A DNA stretch of 35,286 nt, from positions 1-35,286 of the forward strand of contig NZ_JAFIQY010000064.1 of NCBI RefSeq assembly GCF_022271435.1, given 5' to 3'. A model generated the notes under the pieces. That model did no database searches and was not told the origin of the DNA. It saw only the letters and a list, made by a program, of their open reading frames with translations. The position numbers and the translations under genes are program-made. The DNA comes from Streptomyces monomycini (GTDB taxonomy: Bacteria; Actinomycetota; Actinomycetes; Streptomycetales; Streptomycetaceae). Shown here piece by piece: positions 8,220 to 15,441 of this stretch (position 1 is its first letter; each line of letters starts with the position of its first letter).

Positions 8220-10748
8220 ATGTCGCGGGACGGTTCGGCCCCGGAGGACGAGCGGGGGCGGACCGTCCGCCCGGCTGGTGATATGCCCCTTTCGCGGCGT
8301 TTGCTCGGGTGGCTGCCCGGCCGGATGGCCGGTCGGCCGACCGGACGGCCGGACGGGGATGCCGTACGCGCCGACGGCCGTGACGTCGCCAGCCGTGACG
8401 TCACCAGCCCTGCCGGTGACAGCCGTGCCGGTGCCCGTCAGGCCGCCGCCAAGCGTGACGTCGATGGTCGTGACATCGACGGTCGAGACGATCGCGGCCC
8501 TGGCCGTGGTGCGAGGGCCGGTAGGCGGTCCGGCGACGAGACGGCGCGGTCCGCTGCCCGTCCGGGGCGGGCCGAGCGGCCGGGAGAGCGGCTGCGGGGC
8601 ATGCCCGCGCGCCTGCTGCCCGACGGGGCCACGGCCGGCCCCGTGCACCCGATGCTGCGGCTCTTCGGCCGCTGGATACGCCGTCCGCTGCTGCCCGCGC
8701 TGCGCCTGTGGCGCCGGAACATCCAGCTCCGGGTGGTCGCCACGACCCTGCTGATGTCGCTGGGCGTGGTGCTGCTGCTCGGTGTCGTGGTCATCGGGCA
8801 GGTCCGCAACGGGTTGCTGGAGGCCAAGCGGCAGGCGGCCCAGAGTCAGGCGGCCGGCGGGTTCGCCGTGGCGCAGAAGCTGGCCGACGGCACCACCGAC
8901 AGCCGCGGCGACGACCCCGTACGCTCCGGCAGCCGTGGCGGGCAGGACTCCGCGACCTGGCTGACCAGCCTGGTCGAACAGCTCGCCAGTGGCGGGCAGG
9001 GCGTCTTCTCGGTGGTGGCGCTCAGCTCCGGCTCGGCCGTCGAGGAGCCGTTCGGGGACAGCAGCCCGGACACCCGGGGCCCGCGCGCCTCCGGGGACGT
9101 CGACCCCGAGCGCAGCGTGCCCGCCGAGATGCGCCAGATGCTGGACACCAAGACCGGTACCTTCCGCCAGTCCACGCAGATCAAGCGTGTCGGGTCGGAG
9201 GAGGGCGAGCCGGCGATCATCATCGGCAAGCGGCTCAACGACGTCAACAGCAACCCGTACCAGCTCTACTACCTCTTCCCGTTCAGCCAGGAGGAGAAGT
9301 CGCTGAGCCTGGTGAAGGGGACCCTGGCCACGGCCGGTGTGTTCGTGGTCGTCCTGCTCGGCGCGATCGCCTGGCTCGTGGTGCGGCAGGTCGTCACGCC
9401 CGTCCGGATGGCGGCGGGCATCTCCGAACGGCTGGCCGCCGGGCTCCTCCAGGAACGGATGAAGGTCACCGGTGAGGACGACATCGCCCGCCTCGGCGAG
9501 TCCTTCAACAAGATGGCGCAGAACCTCCAGGTCAAGATCCAGCAGCTGGAGGAGCTGTCCCGGATGCAGCGGCGGTTCGTCTCCGACGTCTCGCACGAGC
9601 TGCGCACCCCGCTGACCACCGTACGGATGGCCGCCGACGTCATCCACGACGCGCGCGAGGACTTCGATCCGGTGACGGCGCGCTCCGCCGAACTGCTGCG
9701 CGGACAGCTCGACCGCTTCGAGTCGCTGCTCGCCGAGCTGCTGGAGATCAGCCGCTTCGACGCGGGCGCGGCCGCCCTGGAGGCCGAGCCGATCGACCTG
9801 CGGGACGTGGTGCACCGGGTCATCGAGGGCGCCGAGCCGCTGGCGGAGCGCAAGGGCAGCCGGATCCTGGTGCGCGGCGCCGAACAGCCGGTGATCGCGG
9901 AGGCGGACACCCGCCGGGTGGAGCGAGTGCTGCGCAACCTCGTCGTCAACGCGGTGGAGCACGGCGAAGGCCGGGACGTCGTGGTGCGGCTGGCCGCGGC
10001 CGGCGGCAGAAACGGCGGCGCGGTCGCCGTCGCGGTACGCGACTACGGCGTGGGACTGAAGCCGGGCGACGCGGCCCGGGTGTTCAACCGCTTCTGGCGC
10101 GCGGACCCGGCTCGGGCCCGTACGACCGGCGGTACGGGCCTGGGCCTGTCGATCGCGGTCGAGGACGCGCGGCTGCACGGCGGCTGGCTGCAGGCGTGGG
10201 GCGAGCCGGGCGGCGGATCACAGTTCCGGCTGACGCTGCCGCGTACGGCGGGGGAGGCGCTGCGCGGTTCGCCGATACCGCTCGAACCGGAGGACTCCCG
10301 GCGCAACCGGGAGACGGCCGGTGCGGGGCTGCCGCGCGGTGCGGCAGCGGTGCGGAAGGCGGCCGCCATTCCGGCACAGCAGCGGCTGACGGAACCGTGG
10401 CCTCTTGAGCCGCACGGCTCGGCCCGTACTTCGGTACGGACGCCTGCGCAGCGGTCGGCGGAGTCGGAGGAGGCTGCTGGGGCTGCTGGGGTGCGGATGG
10501 ATGCCCGTGCGGATGCTCATACGGGCGTGCGTGCGGGCGGCACCGGAGCGGTGGCGAGCGGCGCGCACCGGAACGGGGACGCCGGCAGGGGTGCGCACGG
10601 AAACGGCGTACGCGGCGGGGCGGAGCGCGGGCACGATGGTGCGTCAGGTGCGTCAGGTGCGTCAGGTAAGGGGAACGGGGACGGTCCGGGCCGGAAGGGT
10701 GGGGGCGGAGAGGGCGCTGAGCGTGAGGACGAGGTTCGTGGGCACTGA
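8220..10748 (+). CDS. mtrB: MtrB, membrane sensor histidine kinase
   Basis: Sensor kinase that phosphorylates MtrA. From ATG 8220 it is 842 residues. Order: Arg/Asp/Gly-rich N-terminal extension (1-150), first helix about 168-194 (VVATTLLMSLGVVLLLGVVV), an extracellular sensor (195-365), second helix about 368-390, HAMP (about 391-443), and the HisKA H-box FVSDVSHELRTPLTTV with phosphoacceptor His459. The ATPase domain has N-box LRNLVVNAVEHG (Asn573, Asn577) and GGTGLGLS. A disordered Gly/Ala/Arg-rich tail runs from about 690. MtrB homologues as I recall them are nearer 690 residues, so both ends are expanded here and carry DNA repeats (8377-8436, 8454-8483, 10638-10664). The ribosome binding site before 8220 is weak, so later in-phase ATGs (8283, 8601) cannot be excluded. 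Confidence 0.94.
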   Translation: MSRDGSAPEDERGRTVRPAGDMPLSRRLLGWLPGRMAGRPTGRPDGDAVRADGRDVASRDVTSPAGDSRAGARQAAAKRDVDGRDIDGRDDRGPGRGARAGRRSGDETARSAARPGRAERPGERLRGMPARLLPDGATAGPVHPMLRLFGRWIRRPLLPALRLWRRNIQLRVVATTLLMSLGVVLLLGVVVIGQVRNGLLEAKRQAAQSQAAGGFAVAQKLADGTTDSRGDDPVRSGSRGGQDSATWLTSLVEQLASGGQGVFSVVALSSGSAVEEPFGDSSPDTRGPRASGDVDPERSVPAEMRQMLDTKTGTFRQSTQIKRVGSEEGEPAIIIGKRLNDVNSNPYQLYYLFPFSQEEKSLSLVKGTLATAGVFVVVLLGAIAWLVVRQVVTPVRMAAGISERLAAGLLQERMKVTGEDDIARLGESFNKMAQNLQVKIQQLEELSRMQRRFVSDVSHELRTPLTTVRMAADVIHDAREDFDPVTARSAELLRGQLDRFESLLAELLEISRFDAGAAALEAEPIDLRDVVHRVIEGAEPLAERKGSRILVRGAEQPVIAEADTRRVERVLRNLVVNAVEHGEGRDVVVRLAAAGGRNGGAVAVAVRDYGVGLKPGDAARVFNRFWRADPARARTTGGTGLGLSIAVEDARLHGGWLQAWGEPGGGSQFRLTLPRTAGEALRGSPIPLEPEDSRRNRETAGAGLPRGAAAVRKAAAIPAQQRLTEPWPLEPHGSARTSVRTPAQRSAESEEAAGAAGVRMDARADAHTGVRAGGTGAVASGAHRNGDAGRGAHGNGVRGGAERGHDGASGASGASGKGNGDGPGRKGGGGEGAEREDEVRGH
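8377..8436 (+). repeat. Four 15-bp tandem repeats in the mtrB 5' end
   Basis: GCCGTGACGTCGCCA (8377-8391) is followed by three degenerate copies ending at 8436. A related pair, CGTGACGTCGATGGT and CGTGACATCGACGGT, lies at 8454-8483. The repeats encode Arg-Asp-Val/Ile motifs in the cytoplasmic N-terminal extension of MtrB and contain palindromic TGACGTCA-like cores. Confidence 0.65.
10638..10664 (+). repeat. Three 9-bp repeats near the mtrB 3' end
   Basis: GGTGCGTCA occurs three times in direct tandem. It encodes Gly-Ala-Ser units of the MtrB tail, and being a multiple of three it could change copy number without breaking the frame. Confidence 0.7.
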
Positions 10749-10806
10749 ACCGGGCGCGAGGACGCGGGTCGAGGCGGGTACCGGTAGTGGTGCCAGGGGT
10801 GCCGAG

Positions 10807-12651
10807 GTGCGTGCCGGCGGTGGTGTGCGGGTGCGTCCGAAGCAGCCCGGCAGGGCCGTCCGTACGGGCACCGTGCTCGGCTGCGGCGCGTTGTTGCTGG
10901 CCGGATGCGCGACGATGCCGGACAGCGGGGACATGCAGGCGGTCGACCAGTCGCCGCGTGCGGAGGCCGACGCCCAGGTACGGGTCTACGGCGTGCCCCC
11001 GCAGGACGGGGCGCAGCCCACGGAGATCGTCAGTGGCTTCCTCGACGCGACGACGAGCGACGAGGTGGACTTCAGTACGGCCGTGCAGTACCTGGCCAGT
11101 TCGACGAAGAAGACGTGGCAGCCGTTCTCGGCGACGAAGGTGCTCCAGCAGCGGCCGAAGGCCGAACCCGTGGGGCAGGCGAACCGCGAGGACCCGAACG
11201 GTTACACGATCACGCTGTCCGGCAGCCAGGTCGCCACCGTCGACCGTAACCACGCCTACACGCCGGAGGAGCAGGCGTACCAGCAGACCATCCACCTGAC
11301 CAAGGAGGACGGGCAGTGGCGCATCGACCGGCTGCCCAACGGTCTGGTGCTCGGGCAGTCCGATTTCCAGCGGATCTACCGTTCCGTCAACAAGTACTAC
11401 TTCGCCGACTACAAGTCGGAGGCGCAGTCGTCCAGGGCGGGCCACAATGTGCTGGTCGCCGATCCCGTCTACCTGCGGCAGCGAATAGATCCGGTCACCG
11501 CGAGCGTGACCGCACTGCTGGAGGGGCCCACGAACTGGCTGAACCAGGTGACCGCCTCCGCGTTCCCGACGGGCACCGCGCTCAAGAGCAGCGGCCTGTC
11601 CCTCGACGACTCCAACGCGCTGCGGGTGAAGCTGAGCAAGCGGGCGGCCGCCGCCGGGCCGGGGCAGTGCCGGCGGATGGCGGCCCAGCTGTTCTTCACC
11701 GTCCAGGACATCACCCGGGCGTCGAAGATCAGCGAGGTGGAGCTGCAGGACGAGGGCGGCAACCGGCTGTGCGTCCTGTCGCAGGACCGCGCCAACGGCG
11801 AGTTCACGCCACGCAAGCATGTCGGGCGGCCCGCCCAGGAGTACTTCATCGACGCTGACCAGAAGGTGGTCAGCATGCCGGACACGACCACGGAGCCGCG
11901 GCCGGTGCCCGGACCGTTCGGGTCCGGCAAGACTCCGCTGAGCTCGATCGCGATCGCGCGTGACGAGGACACCGCGGCGGGCGTCTCGGCCGACGGCCGG
12001 TCGCTGTACGTGGCGCCGCTGGAGTACGGCACCGAACGCGGCCCGGCGATGCTGCACAGCACGGCCAAGAACGGATTTTCCCCACCCAGTTGGGACGGGC
12101 TGGGCGACCTGTGGATAGCGGACCGCAGCGACAAGGGGTCGCGGCTGCTGCGCCTGCGTCAGGGCGAGGGCGCGCCCGACGTGGTGACGGTGCCCGGTCT
12201 CGGCGACCGGCGGATCAAGTCGATCAAGGTGGCGTCCGACGGCATCCGGATCGCGGTGCTGGTCGAGGACAAGGGGCGTACGACGCTCCAGCTCGGCCGG
12301 GTCGAACGCGGCGGTACGGAGCGGAACCCGGTGCTGTCGGTGGAGGAACTGCGTCCGATCGCGCCCCAGTTGGAGGACGTGGTGGCGGCGTCGTGGGCGG
12401 GCGGCAGCCGGCTCGTGGTGGTCGGCAGGCAGTCCGGCGGGGTGCAGCAGATGCAGTACATGGAGACGGACGGCTCGGCGTCGAGCGCGCAGACGTTGCC
12501 CGGTGTCAACGGGGTCAAGGCGGTGACGGCTTCGGAGGACGAGACGCGGCCGCTGATCGCGGACGGGGCCGAGGGGATAGTGCGGCTGCCGCAGGACGCG
12601 AACTGGAAGACCGTGGCGAAGGAGGGGAAGGCGCCGGTTTATCCGGGGTAG
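10807..12651 (+). CDS. lpqB: LpqB lipoprotein
   Basis: Exported lipoprotein partner of the MtrAB system; in mycobacteria LpqB contacts the MtrB sensor and modulates its activity. From GTG 10807 (AGGGG seven bases upstream) the product is 614 residues, with a basic n-region, a hydrophobic core and lipobox LLLAGC (Cys34), then CATMPDSGDM, the family's mature start. A GerMN-like domain lies around DPVYLRQRIDPVTASVTALL; the C-terminal half, from about AIARDEDTAAGVSADGRSLY on, is the LpqB beta-propeller. An alternative GTG at 10723, also with a fair ribosome binding site, overlaps mtrB by 26 bases and would put the lipidated Cys at 62; the shorter signal peptide seems better. The phase stays open a long way into mtrB, so the start is the only real uncertainty. 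Confidence 0.93.
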   Translation: MRAGGGVRVRPKQPGRAVRTGTVLGCGALLLAGCATMPDSGDMQAVDQSPRAEADAQVRVYGVPPQDGAQPTEIVSGFLDATTSDEVDFSTAVQYLASSTKKTWQPFSATKVLQQRPKAEPVGQANREDPNGYTITLSGSQVATVDRNHAYTPEEQAYQQTIHLTKEDGQWRIDRLPNGLVLGQSDFQRIYRSVNKYYFADYKSEAQSSRAGHNVLVADPVYLRQRIDPVTASVTALLEGPTNWLNQVTASAFPTGTALKSSGLSLDDSNALRVKLSKRAAAAGPGQCRRMAAQLFFTVQDITRASKISEVELQDEGGNRLCVLSQDRANGEFTPRKHVGRPAQEYFIDADQKVVSMPDTTTEPRPVPGPFGSGKTPLSSIAIARDEDTAAGVSADGRSLYVAPLEYGTERGPAMLHSTAKNGFSPPSWDGLGDLWIADRSDKGSRLLRLRQGEGAPDVVTVPGLGDRRIKSIKVASDGIRIAVLVEDKGRTTLQLGRVERGGTERNPVLSVEELRPIAPQLEDVVAASWAGGSRLVVVGRQSGGVQQMQYMETDGSASSAQTLPGVNGVKAVTASEDETRPLIADGAEGIVRLPQDANWKTVAKEGKAPVYPG

Positions 12652-12827
12652 GGCCGAGGTGGTCGTGCGGGTGGTGCCGGAGCGTGGCCGGTTGCGTTGC
12701 TGTTGCTTTTGGGCTGCTGTTGCTCTTGGTGTTGCTGCTGGCGCCTGGGGTGGTGGGGCGCGGGTGGCGGGTGGGTTGGGTTTTGACGGTGGCCGTGGCG
12801 GTGGCGGTCCGTGGGCGTCGGTGCTGC

Positions 12828-12863
12828 GGGTGCGGGTGCGGGTAGGGGTACGGGTACGGGTAC
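12828..12863 (+). repeat. Hexamer repeat GGGTGC/GGGTAC, six copies
   Basis: Units are GGGTGC twice, GGGTAG once and GGGTAC three times, in exact 6-bp register, followed by another GGG at 12864. The regularly spaced G3 tracts also satisfy a G-quadruplex pattern on the plus strand. Confidence 0.85.
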
Positions 12864-12945
12864 GGGCGTGGGGCTGAGCTGTGGTTGCTGTGGGCGTGAC
12901 CGAGCTGGTGGTGGCAGGCCCTGACCGGGGCTGGGAGCGGCACTG

Positions 12946-12984
12946 CCCTGTGGATTCAACCCGTCACCTGGGTTATCCACAGGG
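12946..12984. promoter_or_regulatory. Long hairpin with DnaA-box-like arms upstream of comF
   Basis: CCCTGTGGAT (12946-12955) pairs perfectly with ATCCACAGGG (12975-12984), and AACCC (12958-12962) with GGGTT (12970-12974), with a two-base bulge. The right arm contains TTATCCACA (12973-12981), identical to the classical DnaA box. The left arm contains its near mirror TGTGGATTC. The element may terminate lpqB transcription, or the comF start region may bind DnaA; both are inference. Confidence 0.55.
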
Positions 12985-13022
12985 GGTGGTGCCCCAGCCT
13001 CACCTCGCGGGACAGTAGACCC

Positions 13023-14192
13023 ATGCGGGGCGTATGGCGGGAAATCACCGGTCTGGTACTACCGGTGGACTGTGCCGGTTGCGGCCTCCCTCGTACGGAA
13101 CTGTGCGAGGAGTGCCACAGGGCGCTGGTCCGGGGGGCGAGGGGGAGTGGGGGCGGGGGCGGGGGAGGCCCCCGGGGGGCCCGGAGGGTGCGTCCGCGTC
13201 CTGTACCGCCCGGTCTGCCACCGACGTGTGCTGCTGCGCCGTACGCCGATGAGGTGCGGGCGGTGCTGCTCGCGCACAAGGAGCGGGGTGCGTTGCGGCT
13301 GGCCGGTCCGTTGGGGCAGGCGCTTGCGGGGGCCGTGCGGGGGCTGTGGGCGTGGGGCGGGCCGTTGAGTTCTTACGGGGGTGAGCTTGGGCCTGGTGGT
13401 GGCTCCGGGGGCAGTGGAGGGTTTTGGTCCGGTGGTGAGCGTGGGGCTAGGGGCGGTATGGGGGCTGGGGATAGCTCTGGGGCCAGTGGTGTGTGTGGTG
13501 TCAGTGGTGCCCCTGGGGCTGGTGGTGGGTGCCTGTGTCCCGTCACCCATCCCGCGTCGCACACCGCGCCGACGGCCACCGTCCACCACCCTCGCCTCAT
13601 CAACAGCACTCACTACGCCCATGCCCACACCGGCCCCGCTCATCCCCACTCCGCTCCCATCCACCCCGCCACCACCCACCCTGTTCTCCCCTGCCCCGCC
13701 ACCGCCCGCCCTGTTCTCCCCCACTCCGCTCCCACGCACCCCGCTCATCCCCAGTCCGCTCCCTCCCACCCCTCCCACCCCTCCCACCCCACCACCCCCC
13801 TCCTCCTCATCCCCGTGCCCTCGGCCCGGCGGGCGGTGGCTGGGCGGGGGCATGATCCGGTGCGGCGGATCGCGTTGGCGGCGGCTCGGGACCTTCGGCG
13901 GGAGGGGGTGCCCGTTCGGGTCCTCTCCGCGCTGCGGCAGCGGCGTACGGTTGTTGATCAGGCGGGCCTCAGTGCCCGCCGGCGCCTGGCCAACGTCTCC
14001 GGAGCCCTGACAGTCGTCCCCGGAGCCGTACGGCTGCTGGCGGCGGCCCCGGTGGTACTGGTGGACGATCTGATCACCACCGGGGCTTCGCTGGCGGAGG
14101 CGGCGCGGGCTGTGCGGGCGGCCGGGGGGAGGGTGGTGGGAGCGGGTGTGGTGGCGGCGCCGCGGAGTGCTTTCGAAATCAACTGGAACTGA
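13023..14192 (+). CDS. ComF family phosphoribosyltransferase with a low-complexity insertion
   Basis: ComF proteins are linked to DNA uptake in other bacteria; in Streptomyces the function is unknown. The N terminus has an intact zinc-ribbon: Cys17, Cys20, Cys28, Cys31 in CAGCGLPRTELCEEC. The phosphoribosyltransferase core resumes at LLLIPVPSARRAVAGRGHDP and includes the PRPP-binding loop VVLVDDLITTGAS (344-356). Between roughly residues 115 and 268 lies about 150 residues of Gly/Ser then His/Pro/Thr/Ala-rich sequence that the family does not have; usual length is about 230-250 against 389 here. The DNA of this insert goes from G-rich to C-rich on the coding strand. No frameshift is needed, so the gene may be functional with an expanded linker. 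Ribosome binding site is weak. Confidence 0.85.
   Translation: MRGVWREITGLVLPVDCAGCGLPRTELCEECHRALVRGARGSGGGGGGGPRGARRVRPRPVPPGLPPTCAAAPYADEVRAVLLAHKERGALRLAGPLGQALAGAVRGLWAWGGPLSSYGGELGPGGGSGGSGGFWSGGERGARGGMGAGDSSGASGVCGVSGAPGAGGGCLCPVTHPASHTAPTATVHHPRLINSTHYAHAHTGPAHPHSAPIHPATTHPVLPCPATARPVLPHSAPTHPAHPQSAPSHPSHPSHPTTPLLLIPVPSARRAVAGRGHDPVRRIALAAARDLRREGVPVRVLSALRQRRTVVDQAGLSARRRLANVSGALTVVPGAVRLLAAAPVVLVDDLITTGASLAEAARAVRAAGGRVVGAGVVAAPRSAFEINWN
13141..13165 (+). other. Perfect four-tract G-quadruplex motif in comF
   Basis: Four runs of five G (13141-13145, 13149-13153, 13155-13159, 13161-13165) are separated by loops of three, one and one bases on the coding strand. It encodes part of a Gly-rich run in ComF just after the zinc ribbon. 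Confidence 0.8.
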
Positions 14193-14512
14193 CCGCGAAA
14201 ATTCATCGTTGCAGGTAACAAGGGCGAAAAAGCACCCAAACGGAGCTAGTGCCAGCCAGGGGGTGCCGTCACCCGTCCGAGAGAGCTATGTTCGGTTGTG
14301 AGGACTTGGCTGACGCTTTGCCTCGGATGCCGGGATAGGTGCGTTTATGGGTCTTTGCAGGGATCCTGAAATGGACGGGAGTGGGGACCCTGCCGACGGG
14401 GGAGGAGGAGGTGAAAGTCGCCAAGTCCGAGGCTTCGGCACTCACCGGAGCCTGGTGCAAGAAGGAATCGCCCCGCGCGTAGCAGCGGGGTGATCCGGGA
14501 ACGGAGTTCTGC
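14193..14512 (+). promoter_or_regulatory. Intergenic promoter/leader region of hpf
   Basis: About 320 bases without a gene. The first 70 bases are relatively A-rich for this genome (GAAAATTCATCG, GGGCGAAAAAGCACCC), as expected for a promoter. A small hairpin GGGTG/CACCC is at 14261-14273. Close to the start, CCCCGC (14471-14476) pairs with GCGGGG (14485-14490), and a strong GGAG (14503-14506) lies six bases before the GTG start. No sigma-factor consensus was recognised with confidence. Confidence 0.4.
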
Positions 14513-15205
14513 GTGGACATCGTCGTCAAGGGCCGCAAGACCGAGGTGCCCGAGCGGTTCCGCAAGCACGTGGCCGAGAAGCTGAAGCTGGACAAGGTCC
14601 AGAAGCTCGACGGCAAGGTGATCAGCCTGGACGTCGAGGTGTCCAAGGAGCCCAACCCCCGGCAGGCCGACCGTTCCGACCGAGTGGAGATCACCCTCCG
14701 CTCCCGAGGCCCGGTGGTACGGGCCGAGGCGGCCGCCGCCGACCCCTACGCCGCGCTCGACCTGGCCACGGCCAAGCTGGAAGCGCGGCTGCGCAAGCAG
14801 CACGACAAGCGCCACTCGCGGCGCGGCAACGGGCGCATCCCGGCGAGCGATGTCGCGGTCAGCGTTCCGGACGCGGCGAAGCTCGACGAGGCCGGCCACC
14901 TGACCGTGGACGGCGCGCCGCAGGAGCAGGTGCCGACGACGAAGATGGGTTCGCTGGAGGTCCAGGGCGAAGGCCCGCTGATCGTCCGCGAGAAGACCCA
15001 CTCCGCGGCACCGATGACGCTCAACCAGGCGCTCTACGAGATGGAGTTGGTCGGACACGACTTCTACCTCTTCGTCGACGCCGAGACCAAGCAGCCGAGT
15101 GTCGTCTACCGGCGGCACGCCTACGACTACGGCGTCATCCATCTGAACCCTGACTCGTTCGGGGGAGAGGAGCCCGGTGGCGCCGGCGGGGCGCTCGGCG
15201 GCTGA
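14513..15205 (+). CDS. hpf: Ribosome hibernation promoting factor, long form
   Basis: Binds idle 70S ribosomes and pairs them into inactive 100S dimers in stationary phase or stress. The 230-residue product has the N-terminal S30AE/YfiA fold (1 to about 105: MDIVVKGRKTEVPERFRKHV, then KLEARLRKQHDKRHSRR), a linker, and the C-terminal dimerisation domain unique to the long form (about 168-218: MTLNQALYEMELVGHDFYLF and PSVVYRRHAYDYGVIHL). Start is GTG 14513, set by GGAG six bases upstream. The gene stands alone between its leader and a strong terminator, which fits stress-regulated monocistronic expression. It matches the conserved hpf position between the mtr cluster and secA in Streptomyces. 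Confidence 0.96.
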   Translation: MDIVVKGRKTEVPERFRKHVAEKLKLDKVQKLDGKVISLDVEVSKEPNPRQADRSDRVEITLRSRGPVVRAEAAAADPYAALDLATAKLEARLRKQHDKRHSRRGNGRIPASDVAVSVPDAAKLDEAGHLTVDGAPQEQVPTTKMGSLEVQGEGPLIVREKTHSAAPMTLNQALYEMELVGHDFYLFVDAETKQPSVVYRRHAYDYGVIHLNPDSFGGEEPGGAGGALGG

Positions 15206-15217
15206 CGGCTGCTGAAG

Positions 15218-15250
15218 TGGTGCCCCCGGCGTACGCCCGGGGGCACCATT
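15218..15250 (+). terminator. Terminator of hpf
   Basis: A perfect 12-bp stem (TGGTGCCCCCGG at 15218-15229 with its complement at 15237-15248) surrounds a seven-base loop and is followed by TT, starting 13 bases after the hpf stop codon. Confidence 0.85.
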
Positions 15251-15441
15251 GCGCCTGCGGGGGGCAGGAGTTGAGGCCGTATAGTGTTTGTGCCAGTCAG
15301 TGAGCCTGTGAGCACGGGATGACGACATGCGCGGGAGACGGTTGTATGGCGTTGTTCGGGCTGGCCGCAACGGGCTGTAGTCAACCAGCCTTACATCCAA
15401 ACTCTGGCCTTCACCGGCCGAGTAGTTGACGGGGAGGAACG

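Larger units (their letters stand above)
12652..13022. other. Intergenic region with GGGTAC hexamer repeats, no gene
   Basis: This 371-base stretch after lpqB is G/T-rich and of low complexity (TTGCTG-like runs). It holds a hexamer repeat at 12828-12863 and a long hairpin at 12946-12984. Open phases in it translate to Val/Arg or Pro/Tyr runs only, and none looks like a gene. Confidence 0.6.

Noticed and set aside
12515..12980. Small genes encoding Pro-Tyr or Pro-His repeats after lpqB
   Set aside because: They arise from the GGGTAC hexamer read on the minus strand; no ribosome binding site or family resemblance.
14240..14700. Minus-strand small gene antisense to the hpf start
   Set aside because: Low-quality translation without motifs, lying across the hpf leader and start.
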